The notes under the pieces are model-generated. The model worked only from the letters and a program-made list of their open reading frames with translations, searched no databases and had not been told where the DNA came from. Source: Bin87 sp965243255 (GTDB taxonomy: Bacteria; Chloroflexota; Dehalococcoidia; Lucifugimonadales; UBA3495). From it: a DNA stretch of 64,000 nucleotides. The translations under genes and the position numbers were made by a program. The stretch spans positions 1,984,001-2,048,000 of the forward strand of contig CBDEUH010000004.1 in NCBI GenBank assembly GCA_965243255.1, read 5' to 3'. Positions 52,147-60,935 of the stretch are shown one piece after another (position 1 is the first letter of the stretch; each line of letters starts with the position of its first letter).

Positions 52147-53490
52147 CTACACCGTGATGTTGTATTGCAGGGCGGTGTGCGTCGCCGACGCCCGGGCGCC
52201 GGTGCGTTCCATGAAGGCCAGTCGCATACTGACCACCATGACGTTCTGCCGCTTCTGGATGTCTCGGGTGGTTTCGATCATGAGCTCCCGGCGGAACCCC
52301 AGCCGCCACTGGGTGCGGTTCACCGCCAGCAGCCGGCCCTTGGTATTGCTGCTGCCGCCGTCGGTTACCATGCCGTCGGCGTCGGTCAACGCCATCTGCT
52401 CGGACACGATGACGGGGATGCCGTCCACCTGGGCCAGCTGCCCGTTGAGCAGGGTCGCCTGGGGCCCCAGCTTGTCCAGGGTGCGGAACTCGTCGATGCC
52501 CAGGGACTTGATGTAGGCCCCCACATCGGCGACGTAGGCCAGCTCGGACGGGCGCACGCCGTACTTGCCCAGCATCCCGCGGGCCTCGTTGAACATATCG
52601 GCGGTGGGCGCGGCGCCGTGGTCGTTGGCCTGGGCGGTGTTGTCCACCAGGGGCAGGTGCAGCAGCCCGTCGAAACCGACCAGCCAGTGGGCCTTGCCCA
52701 CCGTGGACGCGGCAATAGTCGCGCCGTCGGCGTTGATGTTGTTGGTTAGGGTGGTGTCCGCGTTCAGCAGGACGTCGTCAATGACCTCGACGGCGTTGCG
52801 CACCAGGGTGCTCCGCACCTCAGCCGCCATGGCGATGACGGCGTCCTCGTCCAGGGTCAGCGACCAGGGCACTTCTGCCACCAGTTCGTGAGCCGTCAGG
52901 GTCTGCCGGGCGGTGGTCAGGGCCGTCTCGGTAACCGCGGTGTTCTCAACGCCCGGATACCAGGACACGTTGCCCAGCTGGAGGGGTATCTCAAAGGGGT
53001 TGGTGGGCATGTCCACGCGGGCGAACAGGGACGCTACGTGGGTGGCCACGTTGACGTCGGCCCACAGGGCGGCGGCCTCGGCGGTGGGCACCAGCTCGTC
53101 GCCGCTGCCCGCCGTGGTGCTATCCATGGCGGCCTTCAGGTTGGCTTGCCAGTCGGCCAGAAGGCGGGGGTTCACGTCGCCAGGTGTGCCTGGTAAAGGG
53201 TCGTGTTGCTGCGCCGCCAGCACGCTGCGCACGCAGGCCAGGTCGAGGGCGTCCATCCCCCGGTACTTCCCGAAGGGGACGCGGGGGCGGTCACCGTCGC
53301 CGTATTGGGCCAGCATGGCCTGGCGTTCGCCGGCCCGCTGCTTCTCGGTAAGTTCGTTCACTGCCCGGCCCAGCCGGTCCAGTTCCTCCTGCAGGGGCGG
53401 GATGTCGGCGTCCAGCCGCTGGCGGTAGAAATCCCGCACCTCGGCCACTTCGTTCTTGATGGTTTCCAGTTCCCAGCTCGAAAGCGTCAT
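52147..53490 (-). CDS. HK97-type major capsid protein
   Basis: This 447-residue protein has an N-terminal coiled-coil scaffold (residues ~1-55, NEVAEVRDFYRQRL and ELDRLGRAVNELTEK) that is normally removed by the prohead protease. The HK97 fold follows, with LVPTAEAAALWADVNVATHV, QLGNVSWYPGV and the C-terminal NRTQWRLGFRRELMIETTRD. The gene for the matching protease is 51 bases upstream. Together they show a tailed-virus shell-forming pair. Confidence 0.85.
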   Translation of the reverse strand: MTLSSWELETIKNEVAEVRDFYRQRLDADIPPLQEELDRLGRAVNELTEKQRAGERQAMLAQYGDGDRPRVPFGKYRGMDALDLACVRSVLAAQQHDPLPGTPGDVNPRLLADWQANLKAAMDSTTAGSGDELVPTAEAAALWADVNVATHVASLFARVDMPTNPFEIPLQLGNVSWYPGVENTAVTETALTTARQTLTAHELVAEVPWSLTLDEDAVIAMAAEVRSTLVRNAVEVIDDVLLNADTTLTNNINADGATIAASTVGKAHWLVGFDGLLHLPLVDNTAQANDHGAAPTADMFNEARGMLGKYGVRPSELAYVADVGAYIKSLGIDEFRTLDKLGPQATLLNGQLAQVDGIPVIVSEQMALTDADGMVTDGGSSNTKGRLLAVNRTQWRLGFRRELMIETTRDIQKRQNVMVVSMRLAFMERTGARASATHTALQYNITV

Positions 53491-53541
53491 AATCTTTGCG
53501 TTCTCCTTTTTTGGATTAACTGTCTTGATAAAGGCCTATGC

Positions 53542-54072
53542 TTACTGCCGCAGTTCCCGCAGCAACCCCACCACCTCACTCACCGCTGGCCCCGTCTGGC
53601 TGAGGGAAAGGACATTCTCGCGGAGCAGCGCGCCCTGGTTGGCCGGCACGGGAACGGCGCTGATTTCCAGCAGTTCCTGCTCCAGGAAACGGATGCCGAG
53701 GAAGGCTCCGGTGCGGGGGTCCCGTCGTTCCTCGAACCGCAGGGGGCGGAAGCCTACGGAGACGCCCTGCTGGTAGCCGCTGCGGTACAGCGCCTCAACC
53801 TCCTGGGCGAACTCGGTGGGGGCGAACTCCAAGTGGGCCAGCAGGGCCCGGCCGTCGCTCCATACCGATTGGGCGCGCCCGATGGCCGGGCGGCGATAGT
53901 CGTGGGCCCACAGCACCACGGGGTTCGCCCGGTAGGCGTCCAGACGCCAGCCGTCGGGCGATACTACGTCGCCGTGACGGTCCACGGCGCCCGAGGACAC
54001 TACGAAAGTCAGCGGGGCATCGCCGGCGGCGGTGGTGTCCTTAAGCGCCCACTTACGGGTCAGATTCGTCAT
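53542..54072 (-). CDS. HK97-type prohead protease
   Basis: The 176-residue serine protease matures the capsid. It shows the family strands FVVSSGAVDRHGDVVSPDGW, the catalytic His in NPVVLWAHDYR, GVSVGFRPL and the LLEISAVPVPAN segment containing the Ser. The start at 54072 is preferred over 54132 since it matches the family length. It is first in the minus-strand virus-like block. A bidirectional terminator (54129-54180) lies just upstream. Confidence 0.85.
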   Translation of the reverse strand: MTNLTRKWALKDTTAAGDAPLTFVVSSGAVDRHGDVVSPDGWRLDAYRANPVVLWAHDYRRPAIGRAQSVWSDGRALLAHLEFAPTEFAQEVEALYRSGYQQGVSVGFRPLRFEERRDPRTGAFLGIRFLEQELLEISAVPVPANQGALLRENVLSLSQTGPAVSEVVGLLRELRQ

Positions 54073-54128
54073 CGCAACCTCCTGAGTTGCTGGCCGGAGC
54101 GATGACGGAATCGGTTGATAGATGGCCG

Positions 54129-54180
54129 ACAAAAAGCCGGCGGAACCGACCCGGCATCAGGTCGGTCCTACCGGCTGTTT
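54129..54180 (-). terminator. Terminator/attenuator upstream of the prohead protease
   Basis: On the minus strand a nested hairpin pairs AGCCGG (54134-54139) with CCGGCT (54170-54175), and inside it ACCGACC (54144-54150) with GGTCGGT (54159-54165), followed by TTTTT. It would stop transcripts coming from the promoter at 54755 before they reach the protease gene. A T-run on the plus strand makes it bidirectional. Confidence 0.65.
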
Positions 54181-54275
54181 TCAATTAGATTTATTCCAGC
54201 CTAACCTGGCGTGAGGCTGGCCGTTGACGGCCAGCTGTCATCCGCCGGAGTCGGCGGGCTGGGATTTGGGGATTT
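54181..54275. other. Non-coding segment between terminator and element copy 2
   Basis: No gene was found. A perfect CTGGCCG / CGGCCAG hairpin lies at 54217-54234. Two direct copies of GGGATTTGGGGATTTTCAG begin at 54261 and 54293, running into the element. Confidence 0.5.
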
Positions 54276-54431
54276 TCAGAATCAGGATTTTTGGGATTTG
54301 GGGATTTTCAGGATTGGGGTGTTGGTTGGGGTTGCCTCCGGTGGTTGGTGTTGGGTAGCCTGCGTGAGGTCGGTTTCCGGAATTCACTTTGGTCGTTGTC
54401 AGTCCCACGGCCGGGGGGTTCTTACGCACTT

Positions 54432-54618
54432 CCACTTCCAGTGTCTATGACGGTAGTCGGTTCTCCGCCAATGGCAGCTGTGGTCGCACCGTGCCACTTC
54501 CAGTGTCTATGACGGTAGTCGGTTCTCCGCCAATGGCAGCTGTGGCCGCACCGTTGCCACTTCCAGTGTCTATGACGGTAGTCGGTTCTCCGTCAATGGC
54601 AGCTGTGGCCGCACCGTT
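54432..54618. repeat. Three tandem repeats of 62-63 bases
   Basis: Units begin at 54432, 54494 and 54557 (CCACTTCCAGTGTC...). They are nearly identical, with single-base differences. There are no unique spacers between units, so this is not a CRISPR array. They fill the variable core of element copy 2. Confidence 0.92.
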
Positions 54619-54725
54619 CGTGCGATTTAGGATTAGCTGACTGTTTTTGGCCGTTGACGACCGCAGTGATGTTGACCTCGTTGGCAGGCTGGGTTGGGTT
54701 ACCGATTTGCGCTAGCGATGAGGCT

Positions 54726-54755
54726 ATTATGAACGGACGTTCTTATATTTGTCAA
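54726..54755 (-). promoter_or_regulatory. Promoter with overlapping LexA-type dyad (element copy 2)
   Basis: On the minus strand TTGACA (54750-54755), 18 bases, then CATAAT (54726-54731). The GAAC-N4-GTTC dyad at 54731-54742 has the same central bases and the same position as in copy 1, while the flanking spacer bases differ. Confidence 0.6.
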
Positions 54756-54871
54756 GGGGGTTTTTGGCCCTTTTTCGTGGATTTTCGGGGTGAAGGACGC
54801 GCCTGGGGGCATGAAAAGGGGGCGAATGGTGATTCGCCCCGGTGCTGGTCGGTGAGTCGGTGCGGCGTTGG

Positions 54872-55363
54872 CTAGTCGTCGCCGGCGGCGGCTGGCTCCG
54901 GCTCCTCGATGGGGTCGAGCTGCCAGGGGAAGTTGCCTTCGAAAAGGAACCCGTCCTTGTTGCCCCATTCCGATTCCGGCGACTCGTAGTAAATCTCGAT
55001 CTCGTTATCGTCGGGGTCGTAGATGTACACGCCCATGGAGATGCCGTGGTCGCCCAGCCTCTTGAACTTGACGCCGTGCTCCTTGCAGCGCTGGTACAGT
55101 TCCTTGAGGTCGCGGAAGGAATTCATCTGCCAGGCCATGTGGGCCATGCCCACCCGCCGGTCTTCCGGCCCGGGCGCGTCCATGCCCAGGGGAATCAACG
55201 CCAGCTCGTGGGACATGGTGGTGTCGGCGGACAGGAACGTCATACCGCCGGGCCGGCCCGTCATCACGGTCAGGCCCAGGATGTTGGTGTAAAAGTCCAC
55301 GCTGCGCTCAATGTCGCGGACCTTGATGACCAGATGGCCCAACTGTTTCGGTGTGTAGGACAT
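54872..55363 (-). CDS. Glyoxalase/VOC superfamily (extradiol dioxygenase-like) protein
   Basis: The 163-residue protein opens QLGHLVIKVRDIERSVDFYTNILGL, the classic VOC fold start with the first metal His. HMAWQM (second His) and VYIYDPDDNEIEIYY (Glu ligand) supply the remaining metal ligands. This pattern fits glyoxalase/ring-cleavage dioxygenase-type proteins using a divalent metal. GGAGGT stands 7 bases before the ATG at 55363. The substrate is unknown; in this region of hydrolases and dehydrogenases it may act on aromatic compounds. Confidence 0.9.
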   Translation of the reverse strand: MSYTPKQLGHLVIKVRDIERSVDFYTNILGLTVMTGRPGGMTFLSADTTMSHELALIPLGMDAPGPEDRRVGMAHMAWQMNSFRDLKELYQRCKEHGVKFKRLGDHGISMGVYIYDPDDNEIEIYYESPESEWGNKDGFLFEGNFPWQLDPIEEPEPAAAGDD

Positions 55364-55504
55364 TCGATTACCTCCCTGATACGGTGCTGCGACTGCGGGC
55401 ATCGGATATGTTGCATTATAACGCACCGGGCCAATTATGTGCATGTTGGCAAATTATGGTAAAACGCACCCTAAGCGTCAGTATTGCCGGCCCGGTTCGG
55501 TTAG

Positions 55505-55510
55505 TATAAT
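55505..55510 (+). promoter_or_regulatory. -10-like box before the GNAT-aminotransferase fusion
   Basis: A TATAAT sits 46 bases before ATG 55557. The best -35 (TTGCCG) is only 15 bases away, so the pair is imperfect. Confidence 0.35.
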
Positions 55511-55556
55511 CTAGCACCGCCGGCCGTTGGAGTTTTCGGGCCACTCTCAGCTGACG

Positions 55557-57329
55557 ATGGACGTCCAGTTGCTGATGACGGAAACCACGCAAAATATCAC
55601 GCCCCCCGGCAGCGCGCCGCACCGGGCGGCTTCCGGCAGTTTGCAGCCTCAGGCAGACTGGCCGGTCAACGGCGCCGTCAACGGCTCCGGCCTGGTGTTC
55701 AAGCCCGCTACCGAGGCCTGGGAATTCGAAGAGATTTCCCAGCTCAACTATGCCTCCTTCGTCGAAGAGGTGCCCCAGCATCCCGCCAACGACGACCATA
55801 CCCTGGTGGACCGTTTCCACACCGAGAATACCTATTTCATCTGCCGGCGGGAGCAGGAACTACTGGGGATGATTTGCGTCCGCGACCGCCGGCCCTTCTC
55901 CCTGGACCAGAAGCTTGGCCGGCTGGAAGACCACCTGCCCCAGGCCGAAGGAGCCCGCCTCTGCGAGGTGCGCCTGCTGACGGTGCGGCCTGATTTGCGC
56001 GGCGCGCGCATCCTCCCCGGCCTGCTCACCATGATGGCCCGGTACTGCCACGAAGGAGGCTACGACTACGTGGTGATGTCCGGTCGCGTCTCCCAGCAGC
56101 GGCTCTACCGCCGCATCGGGTTCATACCCTTCGGCCCGGTGGTGGGCGACGACGACGCGCCCTATCAGCCGATGTATCGGCCCGTGGGCAACGTCGCGGT
56201 GGAGTTTGCAGGCCAGTTCCACGAAGCGGTTGACGCACCCGCCGGCGATCCGGTCATACTCACGCCCGGCCCGGTGGCCATGCCCGAAACCGTTGCCCAG
56301 GCCTTCCGCCGCCCGCCGCTGTCCCACCGCCTGCCCGAGTTCCGGAGGTTGATGCGCAGCGCCCGGCAGGGTTTGTGCCGGCTCACCGGCGCCAAGCACT
56401 GCGCCATTATGGTCGGGTCCGGCACCATGGCCAACGACGTGGTGGCGGCCCAGCTGTCCCGGCTCAACGCTCCGGGTGTCATCGTAACCGCCGGCGAGTT
56501 CGGCGAGCGCCTGCTGGACCATGCCAACCGCATGGGCCTGCGCTACACTCCCGTGTCGCACCAATGGGGCGCGCCGCTGGACTATGACCGCATCCAGCAG
56601 GCGGTGGCCGAGACCAGTTCAGCCACCGATGCCGGCGGCTGGCTGTGGACGGTGCACTGCGAGACATCCTCCGGCGCGCTGGCCGACCTGCCCCGGCTCA
56701 AAGCCATCTGCCAAAAGCACAACGCCCACCTGGCCCTGGACTGCATCAGCAGCATCGCCACTACCCACGTTGACCTGTCCGGCGTCCGGCTGGCCAGCGG
56801 CGCCAGCGGGAAGGGGCTAGCGGCTTATCCCGGCCTGGGGCTGGTATTCTGCCAGGAGCGTCCCGAACCCGACCCCGCGCTGCCCCGTTACCTGGACCTG
56901 GGTCTGCACTGCGCCGGTGAAGACGACGGCGCCGTGCCCTTCACACTGTCCTCCAACCTGTTGGCGGCGTTGGAGGCCGGCGTGGCGCGTCAAACGCCGG
57001 AACTGCTGACACAGGTGGAGGAAGATGGACGGTGGCTGCGTCAACAGCTGCGCGCGCTGGGTCTGACGCTGGTGGCATCGGAGGCGGAGAGCATCGGCGC
57101 GGTAACCACCATCGCGTTGGCGGAAAACGGCATCGACTCGGAGCAGATGGGGCGCGCCCTGGATTCCCTGGGCTTCTGCACGTCCTACGCCAGCGGCTAT
57201 CTGCGCGAGCGCAACTGGCTGCAAATCTGCCTGCTGGGGGAAGTGAGCCGCCCGCAACTGGAACGGCTGCTGCCCGTGCTGGCGGCGCAGCTGGACGCCC
57301 TGACGCGCGTTCGAATCGCCACGGGCTAG
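55557..57329 (+). CDS. Fused GNAT acyltransferase - class V aminotransferase
   Basis: This is a two-domain protein of about 590 residues. Residues ~45-205 look like a GNAT-type acyltransferase (ENTYFICRREQELLGMICV, EVRLLTVRPDLRGARILPGLL, QRLYRRIGFIPFG), the long variant that resembles autoinducer-synthase-like acyltransferases. Residues ~225-580 are a class V PLP aminotransferase (serine-pyruvate/alanine-glyoxylate type) with VGSGTMANDVVAAQL and the PLP Lys in LASGASGKGLAAYPG. The start is uncertain (TTG 55527, ATG 55557 or ATG 55575). It could make and acylate an amino compound in one chain. Confidence 0.8.
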   Translation: MDVQLLMTETTQNITPPGSAPHRAASGSLQPQADWPVNGAVNGSGLVFKPATEAWEFEEISQLNYASFVEEVPQHPANDDHTLVDRFHTENTYFICRREQELLGMICVRDRRPFSLDQKLGRLEDHLPQAEGARLCEVRLLTVRPDLRGARILPGLLTMMARYCHEGGYDYVVMSGRVSQQRLYRRIGFIPFGPVVGDDDAPYQPMYRPVGNVAVEFAGQFHEAVDAPAGDPVILTPGPVAMPETVAQAFRRPPLSHRLPEFRRLMRSARQGLCRLTGAKHCAIMVGSGTMANDVVAAQLSRLNAPGVIVTAGEFGERLLDHANRMGLRYTPVSHQWGAPLDYDRIQQAVAETSSATDAGGWLWTVHCETSSGALADLPRLKAICQKHNAHLALDCISSIATTHVDLSGVRLASGASGKGLAAYPGLGLVFCQERPEPDPALPRYLDLGLHCAGEDDGAVPFTLSSNLLAALEAGVARQTPELLTQVEEDGRWLRQQLRALGLTLVASEAESIGAVTTIALAENGIDSEQMGRALDSLGFCTSYASGYLRERNWLQICLLGEVSRPQLERLLPVLAAQLDALTRVRIATG

Positions 57330-57688
57330 TCCAGCAACGCCAGTACGCGGTGCACAAACCTATGCACATACTGTGGATCCCGCTGTAACTGCAGCTCATC
57401 CATAAACAGATGGTAGAAGTTGGCGTGGAACTTTTCCGCGACAGCGAAATCGGAACCCAGAGCACTATCGCCCTGTTCCGTCGCCAGCCTCTCTGCCGCA
57501 ATTTTCAAGTCCCGGTGGCTGCCGTATTTCCAACCTCGCCGCTGAGCCACCGCGATGACGGCCTGGGACGCTGCCCCCCATAACTTCTCCGACCCTTGGG
57601 CCTCGTCGCCGGCGGCAAACTCCCGCTCGGACGCGGCCAGGAACTCCAGGGCTGTCGCTGCGCGGCGCTGCTCAGTCATAGTAGTCAT
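57326..57688 (-). CDS. PaREP1/HEPN-like helical protein
   Basis: The 120-residue helical protein (ALEFLAASEREFAAGDEAQGSEKLWGAASQAVIAVAQRRGW, a helix pair with a short loop) resembles the PaREP1 and small HEPN-type families. Its HRDLKIAAERL is not a clear RxxxxH RNase motif. It overlaps the end of the GNAT-aminotransferase gene by 4 bases, converging. No nucleotidyltransferase partner is adjacent. The function is unknown. Confidence 0.65.
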   Translation of the reverse strand: MTTMTEQRRAATALEFLAASEREFAAGDEAQGSEKLWGAASQAVIAVAQRRGWKYGSHRDLKIAAERLATEQGDSALGSDFAVAEKFHANFYHLFMDELQLQRDPQYVHRFVHRVLALLD

Positions 57689-57781
57689 AATTTACTTTAC
57701 CATGCCCTGGCTTGATTGACGGCAGGGGCAAGCTTCAAACCTGCCCCCGCTCGTCTCTGAACCTGTTGTGGCGTGCTGTTG

Positions 57782-60058
57782 CTACGCGCCTTCCAGGTTC
57801 TTCATGTGGTTCATCGCGCTGCCGGCGCGGAACCAGGCGATCTGGGTGTCGTTGAGCGTGTGGCGCAGGTTTAGCGTCTCCTCGCTGCCGTCGGCGTGCT
57901 TCAGGATGGCTTGCACCGGGCGGCCCGGGGCCAGATCGTTCAGCCCGACCAGGCTCATCCGGTCGTCGTCCAGCACGCGTTCCCAGTCCGCCGGGTCCTC
58001 GAAGGTCAGCGGCAGCAGGCCCTGCTTCTTGAGGTTGGACTCGTGGATGCGGGCAAAGCTGCGGGTAATGATGGCCGCCGCGCCCAGCATCCGGGGCGAC
58101 AGAGCGGCGTGCTCGCGGCTGGAACCCTCGCCGTAGTTCTCGTCGCCGATGGCCACCCAGCGGATGCCCTGGGCGCTGTAAGCGCGGGCGATCTCCGGGA
58201 TGGGCATAATCTCCTCGCCGGAGAGTTGGTTCTTGCCGGTGCCCGTTTCGTCGGTGTAGGCGTTGTTGGCGGCCAGGAACATATTGTCGCTGAGGTTGTT
58301 CAGGTGGCCGCGGAACCGGAGCCAGGGGCCGGCCGGCGAAATGGAGTCCGTGGTGGTCTTGCCCTCGGTTTTAACCAGGATGGGAACGTCCTCGAAGTCG
58401 TTGCCGTCCCAGGGTTCCCAGGGCTGCAGCACCTGGAGGCGGTTGCTCTCCGGGTCAACGCGCACTTCCACGTCGCTGCCGTCTTCCGGCGGATCCACAT
58501 ACAGATCGGCGCCGGGGTCAAAGCCGGTGGGGGGCACTTCCGGCGCTTCCGTCGGCGGCTGCAGCATGAACTCGTTGCCGTCGGCGTCCACCAGCGGGTC
58601 GGTGAGCGGGTTGAAGGACAGGCTGCCGCCCAGGCCCATGGCCACGGCCAGTTCGGGGCTGGCGATGAAGTTCATGGTGCCGGCGTTGCCGTCGTTGCGG
58701 CTGGGGAAGTTGCGGTTGTAGGAGGTTACGATGCTGTTGTCGGTGCCGCGGGCTTCGGGGCGGTTCCACTGGCCGATGCAGGGGCCGCAGGCGTTGGCCA
58801 GCACCGTCGCGCCGATTTCCTCCAGCGCGGCCTGCTGTCCGTCCCGCTCGATGGTGGCGCGCACCTGCTCGGAGCCGGGCGTTACGAGCAGTCCTGACGC
58901 CGCCTTGACGCCACGGGCCGCCGCCTGCCGCGCCACGTCGGCGCAGCGTTCCATGTCTTCGTAGGAGGAGTTGGTGCAGCTGCCCACCAGGGCGACCGAC
59001 ACCCTTTCGGGGAACCCTTCGCGTTCGGTCTCGGCCTTCAGCGCGGAGATGGGGCGCGCCCGGTCCGGCGAGTGGGGGCCGGTAACGTGGGGTTCCAGCG
59101 TGGAAAGGTCAATCTCCACGATGCGGTCGTAGTACTGCTCCGGCTGCTGCTCAACCTCGGGGTCGGACTGCAGCAGGTGGAGGTATTCCTCGGCGATGGC
59201 AACCAGGTCGCCCCGGCCCGTGGCCCGCAGGTAGGTGGCCATTCGCTCGTCGTAGGGGAACACGTCGCCGGTTGCGCCCAGCTCGGCGCCCATGTTGCAG
59301 ATGGTGCCCTTGCCGGTGGCGGAGATGGACGCCGCGCCCGGCCCGAAGTACTCGATGATGGAGTTGGTGCCGCCGGACACCGTAAGCTCAAGGGCCAGCT
59401 TGATGATGACGTCCTTGGGCGCCGTCCAGCCGCTCATGGCGCCGGTGAGTTTGACGCCGATGATTTGGGGATAGCGCACTTCCCAGGGCAGTCCGGCCAT
59501 CACGTCCGCCGCGTCCGCGCCGCCCACGCCGATGGCCAGCGAACCCAGGCCGCCGCCGTTGACCGTGTGCGAGTCAGTACCGATAATCAACGCGCCGGGG
59601 TAGGCGTACTTTTCCAGCACAACCTGATGGACGATGCCGGAGCCGGGCTTCCAGAACCCCATGCCGTAGCGTCGGCTGGCCGATTCCAGGAACTGATAGA
59701 CCTCGTTGCTCTCGTTGAGGGCGTCCTGGAGGTCGGAGGACGCGCCCACTCGCGCCTGGATCAGGTGGTCGCAGTGCACGGTGGTGGGCACGGCGACGCG
59801 GTCGCGCCCGGACTGCATGAACTGCAGGATGGCCATCTGGCCGGTAACGTCCTGGTGGGCCACGCGGTCGGGCCGCAGGTTGATGTAGCTGTCGCCGGGG
59901 CGCAGGTCGGCGTCGGCGACGTCGTCCAGGTGGGAGAGCAGCAGCTTTTCGGACATCGTCAGCGGGCGATTCAGCCGGGCCCGCACCTGGGTCAGCTTTT
60001 CATCCATCTTGCGATAGGTTTCGCGCACGAATGCCGGCGTGGAGTCAATGTTACTCAT
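57782..60058 (-). CDS. Aconitate hydratase (mitochondrial-like aconitase)
   Basis: The 758-residue enzyme of the TCA cycle interconverts citrate and isocitrate with a 4Fe-4S cluster. Cluster ligands are the Cys in VGSCTNSSYEDM and the two Cys in ACGPCIGQWNR. The N-terminal DVTGQMAILQFMQSG and TDSHTVNGGGLGSLAIGVGG, and the C-terminal swivel domain with IGDENYGEGSSREHAALSPR, place it in the family. It shares the minus strand with 60074-60901, whose stop is 15 bases upstream of its ATG, so the two are one transcript. Confidence 0.95.
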   Translation of the reverse strand: MSNIDSTPAFVRETYRKMDEKLTQVRARLNRPLTMSEKLLLSHLDDVADADLRPGDSYINLRPDRVAHQDVTGQMAILQFMQSGRDRVAVPTTVHCDHLIQARVGASSDLQDALNESNEVYQFLESASRRYGMGFWKPGSGIVHQVVLEKYAYPGALIIGTDSHTVNGGGLGSLAIGVGGADAADVMAGLPWEVRYPQIIGVKLTGAMSGWTAPKDVIIKLALELTVSGGTNSIIEYFGPGAASISATGKGTICNMGAELGATGDVFPYDERMATYLRATGRGDLVAIAEEYLHLLQSDPEVEQQPEQYYDRIVEIDLSTLEPHVTGPHSPDRARPISALKAETEREGFPERVSVALVGSCTNSSYEDMERCADVARQAAARGVKAASGLLVTPGSEQVRATIERDGQQAALEEIGATVLANACGPCIGQWNRPEARGTDNSIVTSYNRNFPSRNDGNAGTMNFIASPELAVAMGLGGSLSFNPLTDPLVDADGNEFMLQPPTEAPEVPPTGFDPGADLYVDPPEDGSDVEVRVDPESNRLQVLQPWEPWDGNDFEDVPILVKTEGKTTTDSISPAGPWLRFRGHLNNLSDNMFLAANNAYTDETGTGKNQLSGEEIMPIPEIARAYSAQGIRWVAIGDENYGEGSSREHAALSPRMLGAAAIITRSFARIHESNLKKQGLLPLTFEDPADWERVLDDDRMSLVGLNDLAPGRPVQAILKHADGSEETLNLRHTLNDTQIAWFRAGSAMNHMKNLEGA

Positions 60059-60073
60059 GTGATTCGCTCCTCC

Positions 60074-60901
60074 TCAGAAGGTAACTGTGCTTCCGTACTT
60101 GTCCATCAGCGCCAGGAACAGTTGGTGGCGCAACGGATTGGCCGCGGCGTTTTCAGAGCGGCGCAGGTAGATTCGATAGACCGTTTCCAGTTGATCGTCC
60201 CCCATCCAGATACCGTAGCTGGGCATACCGTTGCCCAGGGTCCGATGGGTGAACTCCAACCGGCGAACGCGGCTCAGCTGCAGGGCGATTCGGCCATCCC
60301 CGTCGGTGGTGAGGACGGCGATACCGCCCTCAGCGTCGGGTTTTCCGCTGCCGTCCACAAACTCCAGGTCGTCCAGGGTCGCCGGAATGGACACGGTCGC
60401 GGCGGCGTTATGCACCATAACCACGGCCTCGCCCAGCCCGATAGCTGCCTTTCCCATGCCGGACCGACAATCGGACAACAGGTTCCGCAGCAGGTCGATA
60501 TCCGGCGGCAGCCCGGGGGTATGCAGCGCGGCCAGCGGGGCAGCGCTGGCCGGCAGGTTGTCTTCGATGACCTGGGCCACGTTGTCGGGAATGGGCGCGA
60601 AGTTCACCCGTCCGCGGCGGGTTACGGTGGCTTCTCCGCAGATGGAGCCGTAAAGCAATTTCTCGCCGGACCAACGGCGCGCCACGTCGAATCTTGGCCC
60701 ATAGGTGCAGCCCAGGATGCAACCCGCGGTGGTAATCTGCACCTGGCCCAGGTCATCAGCGCTGACCGCATCCTTGAATTGATGCAGGATCGCGTCGGCG
60801 TTGCGTCCCCGGTGATACCAGCGCCCGCAACCGTACTCGTCGGTGCAAACGACGATGTTCAGGTCAGGGCGTGGGGCGGGCGGGCTATCTGTGGAAGTCA
60901 T
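60074..60901 (-). CDS. Thioredoxin-like 2Fe-2S ferredoxin fused to an uncharacterised C-terminal domain
   Basis: The 275-residue protein starts at the ATG at 60901. Residues ~15-80 have the cysteine pattern of thioredoxin-like [2Fe-2S] ferredoxins (VVCTDEYGCGRWYH then TTAGCILGCTYGP). The C-terminal ~110 residues, containing YGIWMGDDQLETVYRIYLR, resemble heme/iron-utilisation domains only vaguely and remain unassigned. It is cotranscribed with aconitase, an iron-sulphur enzyme, which hints at cluster or iron handling. The coupling is inference. Confidence 0.72.
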   Translation of the reverse strand: MTSTDSPPAPRPDLNIVVCTDEYGCGRWYHRGRNADAILHQFKDAVSADDLGQVQITTAGCILGCTYGPRFDVARRWSGEKLLYGSICGEATVTRRGRVNFAPIPDNVAQVIEDNLPASAAPLAALHTPGLPPDIDLLRNLLSDCRSGMGKAAIGLGEAVVMVHNAAATVSIPATLDDLEFVDGSGKPDAEGGIAVLTTDGDGRIALQLSRVRRLEFTHRTLGNGMPSYGIWMGDDQLETVYRIYLRRSENAAANPLRHQLFLALMDKYGSTVTF

Positions 60902-60935
60902 TGGGCTGTATGGTGGGCCGACGGGCGGGATGGGA

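Larger units (their letters stand above)
54276..54755 (-). repeat. Interspersed element, copy 2 (inverted relative to copy 1)
   Basis: Reverse-complement match to 20814-21246. The promoter arm (54755 down to ~54612) and distal arm (~54428 to 54276) are well conserved. The core differs and is occupied by three tandem 62-63-base repeats. Read from its promoter it points toward the virus-like block. The small frames in it do not stay in register with those of copy 1 (a 4-base shift in the promoter arm), so it is probably not coding. Confidence 0.8.

Noticed and set aside
53542..54132. Intact inducible prophage
   Set aside because: No integrase, terminase, portal, lysis or replication gene is visible on either side within the window.
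54432..54618. CRISPR array
   Set aside because: The three units are directly tandem with no unique spacers, and there are no cas genes nearby.
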